A stretch of DNA of 64,000 nt from Trileptium ribeirensis (lineage: Eukaryota > Nematoda > Enoplea > Enoplida > Thoracostomopsidae): contig JASANE010026648.1 in NCBI GenBank assembly GCA_030248225.1, positions 21,158 to 85,157 of the forward strand, written 5' to 3'. Position 1 is the first letter of the stretch. Each line of letters begins with the position of its first letter. The notes beneath the pieces were generated by a model. It was not told the DNA's origin and did not search any database. It saw nothing but the letters and a program-made list of their open reading frames with translations. Below, one piece after another: positions 50,725 through 58,986 of the stretch. The translations under genes and the position numbers were made by a program.

Positions 50725-51564
50725 AAAGCAAAAATAGCTACAGCATCAATAATCTACGCATAATAATTATAAATAGCACATACTTTTAAGTATATGTTAC
50801 TTAAAACGCTTACCTCGTAACCGATAATAATAATCTAGTAAGCTCCAATAATCCAATAAGTTACCAAATTTTTGATCAAAATAACGAAGTGACTGAAGTG
50901 TTCACATCGTCGGTCCAATGCATTGAACATTACCACTTGCGTAAAAAAATTGGTTCATATTTAAGCACAGAGTACTTGGCGTAGGTTTATTCAGGAAGCA
51001 GACTTCCTCTGTGTGAAGAAAGCCAATTCTTTTCATAATGATATAATTTAACCCCATTCACAGATTAAAAATATGTAACAACTTTTTAACTTTAGAAACA
51101 CTCTAGTATGCTTTGTGGTCATTGTCTGCGTTTGAGAGGCCTTTTTTGACTAGAAGATATTGTATTGCATTAAATATAAAAATATTCTTTTCAAATTTTA
51201 ATATTACACTTGTTAAACCAACGGCAAATATTATATTACACTGGTTTACAAACATCTGTGGAGATATCACCTCCTAAACCCATATTTATATTCTTTAGAA
51301 AGCAAGCAAGATTATTTAAATAAATTCCAAAGCTGGTTACAACTACGTAGAAGCTATTACCTGCTAAAGCTTTTAGGATATAATATGTATAAATGTGTAT
51401 ATATGATTGACAGGGAATATCTGAAAAAACAAGTCAAACGTGAACCGGTTGTGTGTCATAGCGTAATATTCGATGTTTGCGAATTCGAACCAAGATGGGA
51501 CGTTAAACTTGGCGACTATATCTGTTCGGACCCGAACAGCTCGTACGAATATGATCTAAATTAA
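32721..51564 (+). CDS. Gene A: seven-exon secreted cysteine-rich preproprotein (351 aa), family unknown
   Basis: Exons 32721-33012, 38491-38591, 41115-41287, 42929-43033, 46548-46674, 48884-48990 and 51414-51564 total 1056 nt (351 residues plus stop). Every join keeps phase (1, 0, 2, 2, 0, 2), and most ends are near-consensus GT/AG. The N-terminus carries a hydrophobic signal-like core (LIFFTAITVFL, residues 17-27), N-glycosylation sequons NRS and NGS, and a polybasic KCKRERRRR stretch ending at R80 that suits furin cleavage. The rest has 13 Cys (97, 127, 174, 182, 189, 192, 195, 213, 228, 247, 316, 324, 339), including a clustered CFYCDFC, plus W and G-rich segments. A sequon NNT lies at 278-280. 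It is probably exported as a disulphide-bonded ligand or matrix protein, by inference only. Introns run 1.6-5.5 kb and hold MITE, SINE-like and satellite insertions. I recognise no named domain. Confidence 0.85.
36545..37300. repeat. Degenerate array of ~200-bp units
   Basis: Blocks recur: taaagatgtgtatttgttac near 37020 and taaagatgtgaatttgatac near 37222. Each is followed by gc/gtattttct.gaatttag.gc..aaagg and preceded by a gtacaacta or gacaacta block. Two earlier, weaker units share cgaag/aagcgcc...gaattc and tgcctagctat. Confidence 0.65.
37508..37717 (-). CDS. Minus-strand ORF with a possible 37-nt intron
   Basis: A 69-codon frame. It encodes FTIDEPDFQNA, then KWSIYKARVYYRIRKFIEI and GDGLCVTEADKKK, compositionally protein-like. 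Inside it, GCA|GTGAGT is followed 37 nt later by a textbook ttattactttcag acceptor. Removing the segment would shift the frame and end soon after, so the uninterrupted frame is the simpler reading. Family unknown; it lies antisense within gene A intron 1. Confidence 0.25.
   Translation of the reverse strand: MRFLGFTIDEPDFQNAVSFHLFGSLLLSGHQKWSIYKARVYYRIRKFIEIRKPGDGLCVTEADKKKFSR
38491..38591 (+). CDS. Gene A exon 2
   Basis: Begins after ttttattacag and ends GACATTAGC|GTAAGT. It enters in phase 1 (completing Gly98) and leaves in phase 0, giving 33 further codons including KFLEFPGCFDIS. Confidence 0.85.
38722..39051. mobile_element. 330-bp MITE, copy 1, TTA target duplication
   Basis: Ends cgcaagagtaaacttaag and cttaagtttactcatgca form ~46-bp terminal inverted repeats that continue through gcgcccc..a.catcctctt. 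TTA flanks both sides (38719-38721 and 39052-39054). It sits in gene A intron 2, 130 bp past exon 2, and is closely similar to the copy at 63130-63458. It has no coding capacity. A PIF/Harbinger-like source is likely from the 3-bp duplication. Confidence 0.85.
39057..39300. repeat. GC-rich dispersed repeat, copy at 39 kb
   Basis: Shares the caaaaatgggg..aaaagtggcaaaaattgg middle and the C-rich ccccctgacgagctctcac..ctacccctgag stretch with the 21-kb copy. It abuts the MITE on its left. Confidence 0.45.
40806..41042. repeat. Three near-identical ~80-bp tandem units
   Basis: gacaaaggtacgatatatcc starts at 40806, 40886 and 40964 (periods 80 and 78). Units differ only by a short length change in the T run at their junctions. 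Each contains an inverted catc..gatg pair. The array ends 72 bp before gene A exon 3, close to the branch-point region of that intron. Confidence 0.9.
41115..41287 (+). CDS. Gene A exon 3
   Basis: Begins after caatttag and ends AATAACTG|GTAAGA. It enters in phase 0 and leaves in phase 2. The 57 codons carry EWQMVFPDGKKSGAFEKYSC and NGCGGVGNN, rich in Gly, Trp and charged residues, which is hard to get by chance in AT-rich DNA. Confidence 0.85.
41382..42200. repeat. Degenerate minisatellite interrupted by a GC-rich insertion
   Basis: ttacggttagac-type words start at 41382, 41525, 41604 and 41692. Each follows a ccgat..cctttcat block and precedes aaaattttataacatctag. Degenerate units continue after a GC-rich repeat that interrupts the array at 41755-41911. 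Confidence 0.6.
41755..41911. repeat. GC-rich dispersed repeat, truncated copy at 41.8 kb
   Basis: Ends cggagcgtcagcatgtatg like the 21-kb and 48-kb copies, preceded by a C-rich cctcactaatgacctccaccc stretch. The beginning is missing. Confidence 0.55.
42929..43033 (+). CDS. Gene A exon 4
   Basis: Begins after gttttataccacag and ends GAGAG|GTAAGA, entering and leaving in phase 2. The split codon completes Cys189 at its start. It encodes FYCDFCNKVVDLQKKW and VRCPKRDGP. Confidence 0.85.
43328..43474 (-). repeat. Transposon-end-like repeat, copy 1
   Basis: Aligns with 44990-45102 through catagtaatct, aaaaattt and gcagttgta/gtagttgta to a shared end tggtg.cgc.cctgac. Read on the minus strand both start gtcagg.gcg, resembling CAGGGGCGG-type hAT termini. 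Only one end of each element is visible. Confidence 0.4.
43683..43702. repeat. Perfect 20-bp palindrome
   Basis: ccttctacaattgtagaagg is fully self-complementary and is followed by a T6 run. It lies in gene A intron 4. No function is evident. Confidence 0.7.
44990..45102 (-). repeat. Transposon-end-like repeat, copy 2
   Basis: Partner of 43328-43474 in the same orientation. Its minus-strand start gtcaggcgcgccaccacggg is GC-rich and ends abruptly against AT-rich DNA. Confidence 0.4.
45881..45945 (-). pseudogene. tRNA-Gly(CCC)-like pseudogene or SINE head
   Basis: On the minus strand, a box A-like tagtgctgtagagcacc, a loop ctcccaa (anticodon CCC), a good box B ggtgttcaagtccc and a trailing T run are in tRNA order. 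The anticodon stem does not pair and there is no matching acceptor 5' arm, so it is not a working tRNA. Confidence 0.45.
46548..46674 (+). CDS. Gene A exon 5
   Basis: Begins after cataattatag and ends CAAGGATAT|GTGAGT. It enters in phase 2 (AG+A gives Arg224) and leaves in phase 0. It encodes VCIRGWGELDRDEDGEPDF and LCYPEYEPYLSLIEEIGL. Another AG at 46533-46534 would need a phase-1 donor and does not fit exon 4. Confidence 0.85.
47269..47433 (+). CDS. Orphan exon candidate inside gene A intron 5
   Basis: Protein-like frame (HKQCPKVKYSYKLLQKETTG, then GAKCYLSTRELPQIELEIDR) after a T-rich stretch ending cgatag, closed by CTACAACTAG|GTATAC. It enters and leaves in phase 1, so it cannot be inserted between exons 5 and 6 (both phase 0). 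It may be a decayed or alternatively used exon, or chance. Confidence 0.3.
47819..47912 (+). CDS. Candidate short terminal exon (phase 2)
   Basis: Follows a good acceptor ttgtacgttttag and reads 30 codons (HLRKYMAVQFVRDRFIPETK) to TAA. Entry phase 2 matches the exit of gene A exon 4, so it could end a short isoform. No transcript evidence. Confidence 0.25.
48004..48353. repeat. GC-rich dispersed repeat, full-length-looking copy at 48 kb
   Basis: Shares aaagcaggggttcagg near the start and cagcatgtatgat at the end with the 21-kb copy, and a gtggaggtaaactcgg middle. It lies in gene A intron 5. Another GC-rich block follows at 48535-48760 and may be a different element. Confidence 0.55.
48884..48990 (+). 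CDS. Gene A exon 6
   Basis: Begins after aacaatttttcag and ends TGGCATCG|GTAAGG, phase 0 in and phase 2 out. It encodes GNVKLTFTLAANNTAK with a sequon, then a basic VQQRRAMHKGNSKKFGNWH. Its phase-2 exit (CG) is the join shared by the candidate alternative last exons. Confidence 0.85.
49190..49310. repeat. GC-rich imperfect tandem repeat, ~26-27 bp units
   Basis: Units such as ggtcggtattcccg, ggctggtattccaacc and ggccagtattccagcc follow each other with gccgg spacers in gene A intron 6. Confidence 0.55.
49944..50475. repeat. ~500-bp dispersed repeat, copy 1
   Basis: Aligns with 61415-61885 along its length. Shared blocks are aaaggtct.ggat, gtagcgt, tagctatgttcgctgaa-like, ttacactgta..aga/aaactgcagc, aacgagcattgc, gtgcataa, and a GC-rich end with ggccattttgc or ggccattttac. 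Copy 1 lies in gene A intron 6 and copy 2 in gene B intron 3. Confidence 0.6.
50650..50721. repeat. (TA)36 microsatellite
   Basis: Uninterrupted alternating TA for 72 bp in gene A intron 6. It is likely length-polymorphic and able to form a cruciform. Confidence 0.98.
51414..51564 (+). CDS. Gene A exon 7 (terminal)
   Basis: Begins after atgattgacag, enters in phase 2 (CG+G gives Arg302) and reads 49 codons to TAA at 51562. It encodes PVVCHSVIFDVCEFEPRWD and KLGDYICSD. AATAAA motifs lie downstream near 51692 and 51907. Confidence 0.85.
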
Positions 51565-52274
51565 AACTATAAACAACACTATTTCTTAATGAAACATATT
51601 CGAATGTATGCAACTATCAATATTTGGAAATCCAGCGGATTTTAGGATTTGACTTAGGGGAAAATTTTAGGCGGTTCTGCTATCATATTTTTAATAAAGA
51701 AGCAAACATACCTACGCTAAGCCTTAATTGCTTCACCGCGAGAGTACAGATATTCGCATGGCATATTGGTCATACACCAACACAGACTTACACACGTATA
51801 TATTTTGCGTAATTTCCATAACAAATTACAATCTAATATAAGCTATTGGTGCAAGCTTAGTGAATCAAAAGGACCCTCGATTTTCCCTGCAAAATCAGAT
51901 AATCTGTAAATAAAAGCATCTCAGCATGTGCTATACGCTTTTTGCAAATATCTTAATTTTCAAATTCGCTGGCGTAATATATTTGTGTCATCATCAAATT
52001 GTTTTACACAATAAAGCTAACTGAAATCTAACCGTGTATTTACCTACATTAGTCCACAACCAAGAATATGGCATAAACATTAGTTTATGATTACGGCAAC
52101 ATTAACACCATATGTTTAAATGCTAAAATTTAAAAATGGCTGCCCACTTATATACTGTTTGAAAATCTCATTTTATAGCATTATAGTCGGAAACTGAGAT
52201 TCTTGCACAGAAAAATAGTTACATATGAAAAAATTAAAAAAAATAATTAAAAAAACTTCATATCTCTGTTACAG

Positions 52275-52560
52275 AACTCAGCCTTGGTTGCAATTTACGT
52301 TAACGTATGCAAACCTTCACAATATGGATACACATCCAGCACAACTAAATCCCTTAAGCTATATTAGTTTAAGATGGGAAAAGCGACACAAGCTAAACTG
52401 TAGGTTCATTGTGATACGTTTACAGCGTGACCTAAACATGCTGCTGTGGTTGAAAACGATTTGTTTACAATTGTTTTCTACTTCATGTGCGTTGCCAGTG
52501 AATGGCCTTAAAATAATACACTCCAGTTGTACATTGAACGAATGCGAACTCGCGCAATGA
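52275..52560 (+). CDS. Candidate alternative last exon 7b of gene A
   Basis: A textbook acceptor (cttcatatctctgttacag) is followed by a 94-codon frame to TGA: QFTLTYANLHNMDTHPAQL, a Trp- and Leu-rich middle, and a Cys-containing end (SSCTLNECELAQ). Entry phase 2 matches the exit of gene A exon 6 (CG+A, Arg). There is no donor inside and no other upstream exon fits. It would give a longer C-terminus than exon 7. Confidence 0.45.
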
Positions 52561-53380
52561 ATCTATTCGTTATGCAATGCAACGCTTATAACATATAATG
52601 TAATAGCTGTAACATTGTATGTGCATTCCATGCGTCAGACGCCTTCTCGTGAAACAGTATATAAATACATAGATTTCCAGCTTTGGCACTATTGGTTTTT
52701 AACAAAATGTTTTGGAAATGATTTTAAATGAAACGTCTGATGTAATGAGATATCGCGTATGCAGCTTTGCATGATTTGAATACAGCGTCGTGAATTTCAT
52801 TATTTTACAGAACACATTTAAAGGTTAAAATTTACCAATATTGTTTTAAGTCCAAAATAACTTCAAGTCTCTTTTATATTTTCAATTTGCCCTGTAAAGA
52901 ATTTGTATTGTAGGACTGTTTTGCAATGCGCAATACAAAAGCAAGGGTTTACTGACACTGTCCTCCACAGCATACTTGGCTATCAAAAAGTAGTTTTCCG
53001 TTGAAACTTTACGCAGAATTAGAGCAACGGTATTTCCTAAAAAAGAAGTGTTACAACAGTATTTAGTGTTCTCTATTTATACTGATTAGAATAAAATTTT
53101 ACCGCACTAAAATCCACATAGAAACAAGTTTAAAGAATATTTGCGTAAAATATCCGGAGCCTCAATAGCAGCATCATGCGCACTAAAATAAATGGTCGAA
53201 TATGCTGATGCTCAGCATTGTCTTTGCTATCTTTTGTTGCTAAATGATGGGTAAAGTATAATCCTGCATTTACTAGTTAGTATTAAAGTTTCATTTTAAC
53301 TAAATTTGAAGTCGAATTACGCAGCAGAGTTTATTTACAAGTTCCAGTTGTATACCAAATGTCTGCAGCCATTTTTTAAG

Positions 53381-53627
53381 AACCAATTGTCATTTGCCTC
53401 ATCACCAAAATTTACAAGTAATTGTGCCTTTCCGCTATAAAATTCATAATAAACATATTGACGCGTTGTTGAGGTTGTATGCTAGTGGTTCTATACGAAT
53501 GCTGTGCAATTGTGAAACACATATGCTATGTAAAGTCAGTCAAATACAGGAAACAATGTCACAGCTTCACGGCTGTGACAAACAATGTCAGCTGTATTAC
53601 CATTTACAACTTCTTAAATCTATATAG
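53381..53627 (+). CDS. Candidate alternative last exon 7c of gene A
   Basis: After gcagccattttttaag, phase 2 entry and 81 codons to TAG, with a Cys-rich middle (RMLCNCETHMLCK, LHGCDKQC). AATAAA lies about 40 bp past the stop. The acceptor is weaker than that of 7b. Confidence 0.35.
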
Positions 53628-54261
53628 ATTGCAAAGTTATAGCATTAGAACTGCCGACAAGAACAATAAAAATAGTAATACTGACAAGCGGTAAGTGGCT
53701 ACCAAAGCGCCAACATCCACAATAGAACAACATCTTAACTATAATTATACCTAACAATGAGTTTAGTTGTTTCGTCAAAAAGATTTACTAATTTGCTTAT
53801 TTCCATAACTCGATTTGTTATTGCTACATTTAATTCACATATTGTCTGTATTCTTGATTTTTGTGTTATTATAGATATTTTGAAGTTTCCGAAATCGTAT
53901 AAATTCCGTTAAAAGCAACAATTAGATTTGTAACGCTAGATACGTCGCTGAGACAATTATCCTTCCATTATAATACCTTTAGCTATATGTAGCAATATTA
54001 TATAACAAATTATATATCCAAATCTTAACATAAATTATGTTAAATGTCCCAATGTTAATAATATAAATAAAAGCGCATCAGGCCATTTTTGATGCAGTTT
54101 ATTAGCCAGTTTAGCGCCTTGCACTAAAACAGAATTTTCGCATTTTTCACAATTCCTCATCATAAACCGTACGATCGCCTCATTTTATAACCCCTTGGAA
54201 AATTCGGCACCCTTCCGAAAAAATCTAGCGAATGTAAGGTTCTTTTAGTACGCATTTTCAG

Positions 54262-54508
54262 AGCAAAAACTGTGAATGTCGTAGTGGTTAGTGCAATTTC
54301 AATCATAGATAGTAATTTGGAGCCAGAAATCTACAGTATTTCAAATGCTGAAGCCTGTTATATATTGATTTATAGTTTTGGAACTAATGTTTGTGAAACT
54401 ATATTTGACATTGAAACTATGAGTTCTTGTGAAAATGTATACACTAGATGTAATCCGAGCAAGCGTATTATTGAACGCTATGTTATGTTCGTTATGTACC
54501 GCCAATAG
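54262..54508 (+). CDS. Candidate alternative last exon 7d of gene A
   Basis: After acgcattttcag, phase 2 entry and 81 codons to TAG. It encodes VVVVSAISIIDSNLEPEIYS, a Cys-spaced FGTNVCETIF...SCENVYTRC region, and a basic/aromatic end. AATAAA lies near 54882. It sits immediately upstream of the gypsy pol relic. Confidence 0.4.
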
Positions 54509-54977
54509 CAGTAGGTATGTTCGCGCCTTGGAATCATGATACAGAATTTGTCAAACTCAGGAGCAGTCGGTCAAACGGCTACAAAAATTGTGCGGAATGG
54601 TCAATTTGGATTTCTGTGGGCGTTGGATTGTTGGTCCAGGATCGTTGTACATATTTTTATACAGTTTTTATGTAACTGCAAGCATATTTGTCAAGATAGT
54701 GTGGAGAAATTGAGAAGTTTAGATACAATCTAAGTCAATATACTCAAGTATTTTCTATCAATCATTTATAAATCGAATGGCATCCCTATTAACGGAAAGA
54801 CTGTCACAGTGGCAAGCGAGACGTCCAAAAGACGTGCAATAATATGAACCGCCCTCAGTATCGTCAGCTTTGTCGCCACCTAAATAAATTATGGAATCCG
54901 TTGCTAAAACTTCACCAATAAATTTCCAACCGTTCAATCTAAGTCAATTAGGTTGCTCCAGAAACCAGAATTAAACA

Positions 54978-57130
54978 GTGCAAGCCAAAGTAAACAATAC
55001 TGTGGTAGCAGCACTGCTAGACACCGGCGCTCAAAAGCTGATTGCCGCTACTGATATAGTGCGCTTTCGTGATGTACAGTCGATAACCAATATTGTGCAA
55101 TCAACTTCTCGACAAGCGACGACAAACGTGAAATCGACAGCAGCCATTTCATGGACAATATAGGCGAGCTGTCTGCCACGCTAGTATTAGGAACAACAAT
55201 TTTTAATGGACCCTCGACCATAGCAGAAATCTACCTCTTGAAATCATTCGGGCACGTGATTTTCTTCGCAATCTTGGCCGTTTAGGCTTAATTATGCCAC
55301 AAACGGTATATGCTTCACGAACCAAACAACTGGTAATAGACAAGCAGTGTTGTCTGAATCAACAGAACAGCAGGCTTATTACATCAATTTAAACGACTTC
55401 TATTCCACCTTTCTCCGCAGTGCTCCTGTTTGTAGAACCGAGCTGGACAGATGTGATGCTCAGGTTACAAGAGAATAGTAATCTGAACAATGATGCTGGA
55501 AACGTAGTAGTAGCAAGTACGTTAGTGTCTCCCCGGCTGAAAGTATAATTCCCATCGAGATGATGAATGAGGGAAAAGGGTATATAAAGATCATTCGCGA
55601 CACACGATTCGCCCTTTGTACAAAGCTAGCTGAGGAGCGAATACATCAGTTAGAATTCCAAGTGTGAACTCCGGATGCAATCATTTGTTAATGATGAGCA
55701 CACCTCTGCTATGTTGCAATCGAAATTTAGAAATCGGATTTGTTTGAATGCGTTTTAGATACTGTAGGTAATCAAAAGCTATTATTACTGCCGTGAGAAT
55801 ATGCCGATATTTTCCCGGACTATTACCGCGACCTTGCAATGGTCCGTGGTGTAAAACACGGCATTGATACATGTGTCGCACCACATATTCTTCAAAAACC
55901 GTATGAGGTTTAATTCGATTTACTTCGCGTGTTGTTCGTAAAAAAATCAAAGATATATTTCAGCACGGAATCATTGCACAGCCAACTAGTGAATGGGCAT
56001 TTTCAAGCGTGCTGGCGACAAAGAAAGATGGAACTTAGTGATTTTGTGTTGATTACAGGAAATTAAATGCCGTTACACGTCACGATAGATACCCAATGAA
56101 ACGCATAGACGACGCATTTGGGTCGCTTGGAAATGCTTAACATTTCTGTTCAATCGATATGCAGAGCGGTTATCATCAAATAAAAATTGAACCTTCAAGC
56201 AAGAAAAAGACGGTTGTATCACGTATGCTGCACCGTTTCCGAACGATGCTATTCGGGTTAACCAGTGTATCAGATTCGTTTCAACGATAGATGACATCTG
56301 TACTTCCAAGACCAGACTGGAAAGTATGTTTGGTATATTTGGACAACGTATCGGTGATGGGATCAACTCAGGACGAATTAATCGACCGGCTTCGACAAAT
56401 ATTTTAAATATTACGGTTAGCAAATCTGAAACTAAAGCTGAAAAAGTGTTATTTTGAAAAACTGTCCGTACTTAGGGCATATTTTGTCAAAAGACTGTTA
56501 TTTTCCGAAACATACTAAGGTAGATAAAGTTTAGCGTGGCCTGTACCTAACTAAGCGAAAGATGTTCGAGGCTTTTAAGCCTGACATCATATTATCGGCA
56601 ATTTATATAGTGCTTTGCTAAAATTATGGATCTTCTCCACTCTTTATATAAGAGAAATGCAAACTTTGAATGACCATCAAGATGTCATTAATTATTTGAC
56701 AAGATTAACTAATTGTTAGCAACTACCGCAATACTAATATATCAGGACTTTGCAAAACCGTTCATATTCTGCAACCGTATGCAAACGACACGGTCATTAG
56801 AGCAGTTTACAGTCAGTATTCTACAGACGAGAAGAACTATCCAGTCTCATTTACCAGCAGAACGTTAACAAAAGCAGATACAAATTATTCGGGCATTGAA
56901 CGCGAAGCATTGTCCGTCGTTTGGGCAATTTCCGACCATATCTATACAGAACACAATTTTCATTTGTGACTAACCATCAACCGTGAAAACGATTGCTGGC
57001 GATCAGAGAAGCTCATGGTGGAATTTGCAAGTGGAATCTGTTGCTCCAGGGATAGCATTTTAATATCGTTCGCAGACCTGTGGTAAAGAAAACCTAAACC
57101 TGTTTTCAACCTCTCAAAAACTTATAAATA
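54978..57130 (+). pseudogene. pol: Decayed Ty3/gypsy pol (protease, reverse transcriptase, RNase H)
   Basis: In order: a retropepsin active-site region VAALLDTGA (about 55000-55030); an RT N-terminal region with HGIIAQPTSEWAFSSV, KKDG and FCVDYRKLNAVT (about 55950-56080); SIDMQSGYHQIKIEP (about 56150-56200); a FGLTS palm motif; a degenerate catalytic YLDN in place of the usual YLDD (about 56335); and an RNase H stretch with FTSRTLTKAD and IEREALSVVW (about 56850-56930). Multiple stops and frameshifts break it. No integrase or LTRs are visible on either side, so it is a truncated fossil. Confidence 0.85.
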
Positions 57131-58772
57131 TCAATGCAGAAGTTCTTTGGATTGCTCAAAAGGAACGCAACAGCAAATGATTAACTGTAATAGTTTCCAT
57201 CACCTATGGTAGACTCAATGGGTATATGTTATAAAACTATGCAAGAAATTTGGCATAACTCTACAAAATTGTAGTACAGCTTTCCACGTTTTAGACATCT
57301 GCTTCCACGTGCGTGCAGCTTATTCACATAAACTGCTGTGGAGCAATCGTTTGAACTCGTGTCAATGGTGCGTGCGAATCTAACTGCATGCCGGAAATGG
57401 CTACAACACTTACTTCTAAAGCAAGTCAAAACGTTCAAATCACATCAATTTAGCTAAAACACACAGACACACATTTATATATAACGCCGAAATATCGCCC
57501 TTATCTGAAATTGGATTGCCATATAGATGATCGTAGAATATAGTTTTTATTGCAGCTAGCAGTGCCGATAATCAATTGTGGTGTTATTGCAATGTTTCAG
57601 TGTTCAAATTTATCTCAATATGCATCTTTAAAGTGCATGACGGTGCGATGAGGAATACATCAGTTGTTACAATTATTTACACATTTTACTTGAAGTATAG
57701 AGTTTTGATAAGATGTTTTAGTTTCATTCTGGAACGCAGGGATTTGGCATATTCACAATAAACACCGTTTGCACCAATGTGCAAATCGCAAATACGATTT
57801 TGCGGCCAGTTCATTCATTGCTCAACAACCAGGTATGGAAGCATTGTGATCCCGCGCACCATATGTGATTCCTTTTCGCCCAAATATGCATATATTAACG
57901 TTGGTACAATTTCGATTTTATTGTAACGCTACAAACATTGATCAATGATTTTCATGTTTGTCGTTCCATGCTAAATGTGTAACTTTATTCAGGCCCTTAC
58001 TTCTTGCATATATCATACGAACAGGTTTGATATGATTAAACTTCATTGGTTTTCAATTTTAAAATCATAAAATGCCGGACACTATTGACGCGACGTCAAG
58101 CATTCTATGAACTAGTGTGCAGCGGCATCATTCCACGTATGGTTGCAAACCGTAAAATTTTCACATACAATAAAGTTTTTTATTGACACCAACTAAGGCT
58201 GTTTGCCTGCAAATCAGTTAATCTGTCTATAGTAAAACAAGCGCAATGCGTATCTTTTGCCGTTATATTGCGCAAGAAATTGATCGTAATTTCGATTTCA
58301 TTTAATCCATCTATTAAATTACTAAATCGCTAAATCAATGAAATAATGTATTGAAACTTATAAGTTACTTTAACAGCATTTTTTCCAAAACAAGGACTCA
58401 TACAAAATGTTAATCCAAAATGTATAAATAAAGCGATATGTATAACGTAATTTACGGTGCCGTTAAATACTAAATGTGAAAAATTAAAAACAGAATTTTG
58501 CAAAGAGTTAATGTCCTAAATGAATTTTACAAAGTAATTTTTAATGTCCCAAATTTTGAAGCTTCATTGTCTTACAATACATTTTTAATGTAGAACGTCC
58601 AAAAATTCACAACTCAATCCACGAAACTGTCGTTTCTAGAACGATGTTGTACCGCTCAAATTAGTATTTAAATTTTATGCCCAACATTCGAATGCTCAAA
58701 ACTATATGACACAGTGTTACTATTGAGATAATAGTTTATTGCGTTTCAGAACAAGCAAAATAATCAGATGCA
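57131..58772. other. AT-rich spacer upstream of gene B
   Basis: No supported gene. A ttgcgtttcag acceptor just before gene B's ATG (58749) may mark a 5' UTR exon whose partner I could not find. Confidence 0.35.
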
Positions 58773-58986
58773 ATGTTTGATTGCTGTCCTAAAAAGGTTC
58801 GCAAACTATGTGTATCGATACAAATTCTAAATGTTAATGCATATACTATTCGTGGTTTTATTAATTCTGCGATTGTACTTCTGTCCGTCATCGCACTGGT
58901 TTCACATTGCATACTGGCTTATAGAGAATTTGCTAACCAACAGCCTGCGGTTCAAATACTACTGAAAGATGCAACCTCAATGCCAA
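58773..58986 (+). CDS. Gene B exon 1: cytosolic tail and membrane segment
   Basis: ATG follows an in-frame TAA a few codons upstream. Seventy-one codons plus one base end ATGCCAA|GTAAGT. It carries the membrane span and a short outer stretch REFANQQPAVQILLKDA. Confidence 0.65.

Noticed and set aside
50598..50789. ORF through the TA microsatellite
   Set aside because: It consists largely of alternating Tyr-Ile from the (TA)n run.
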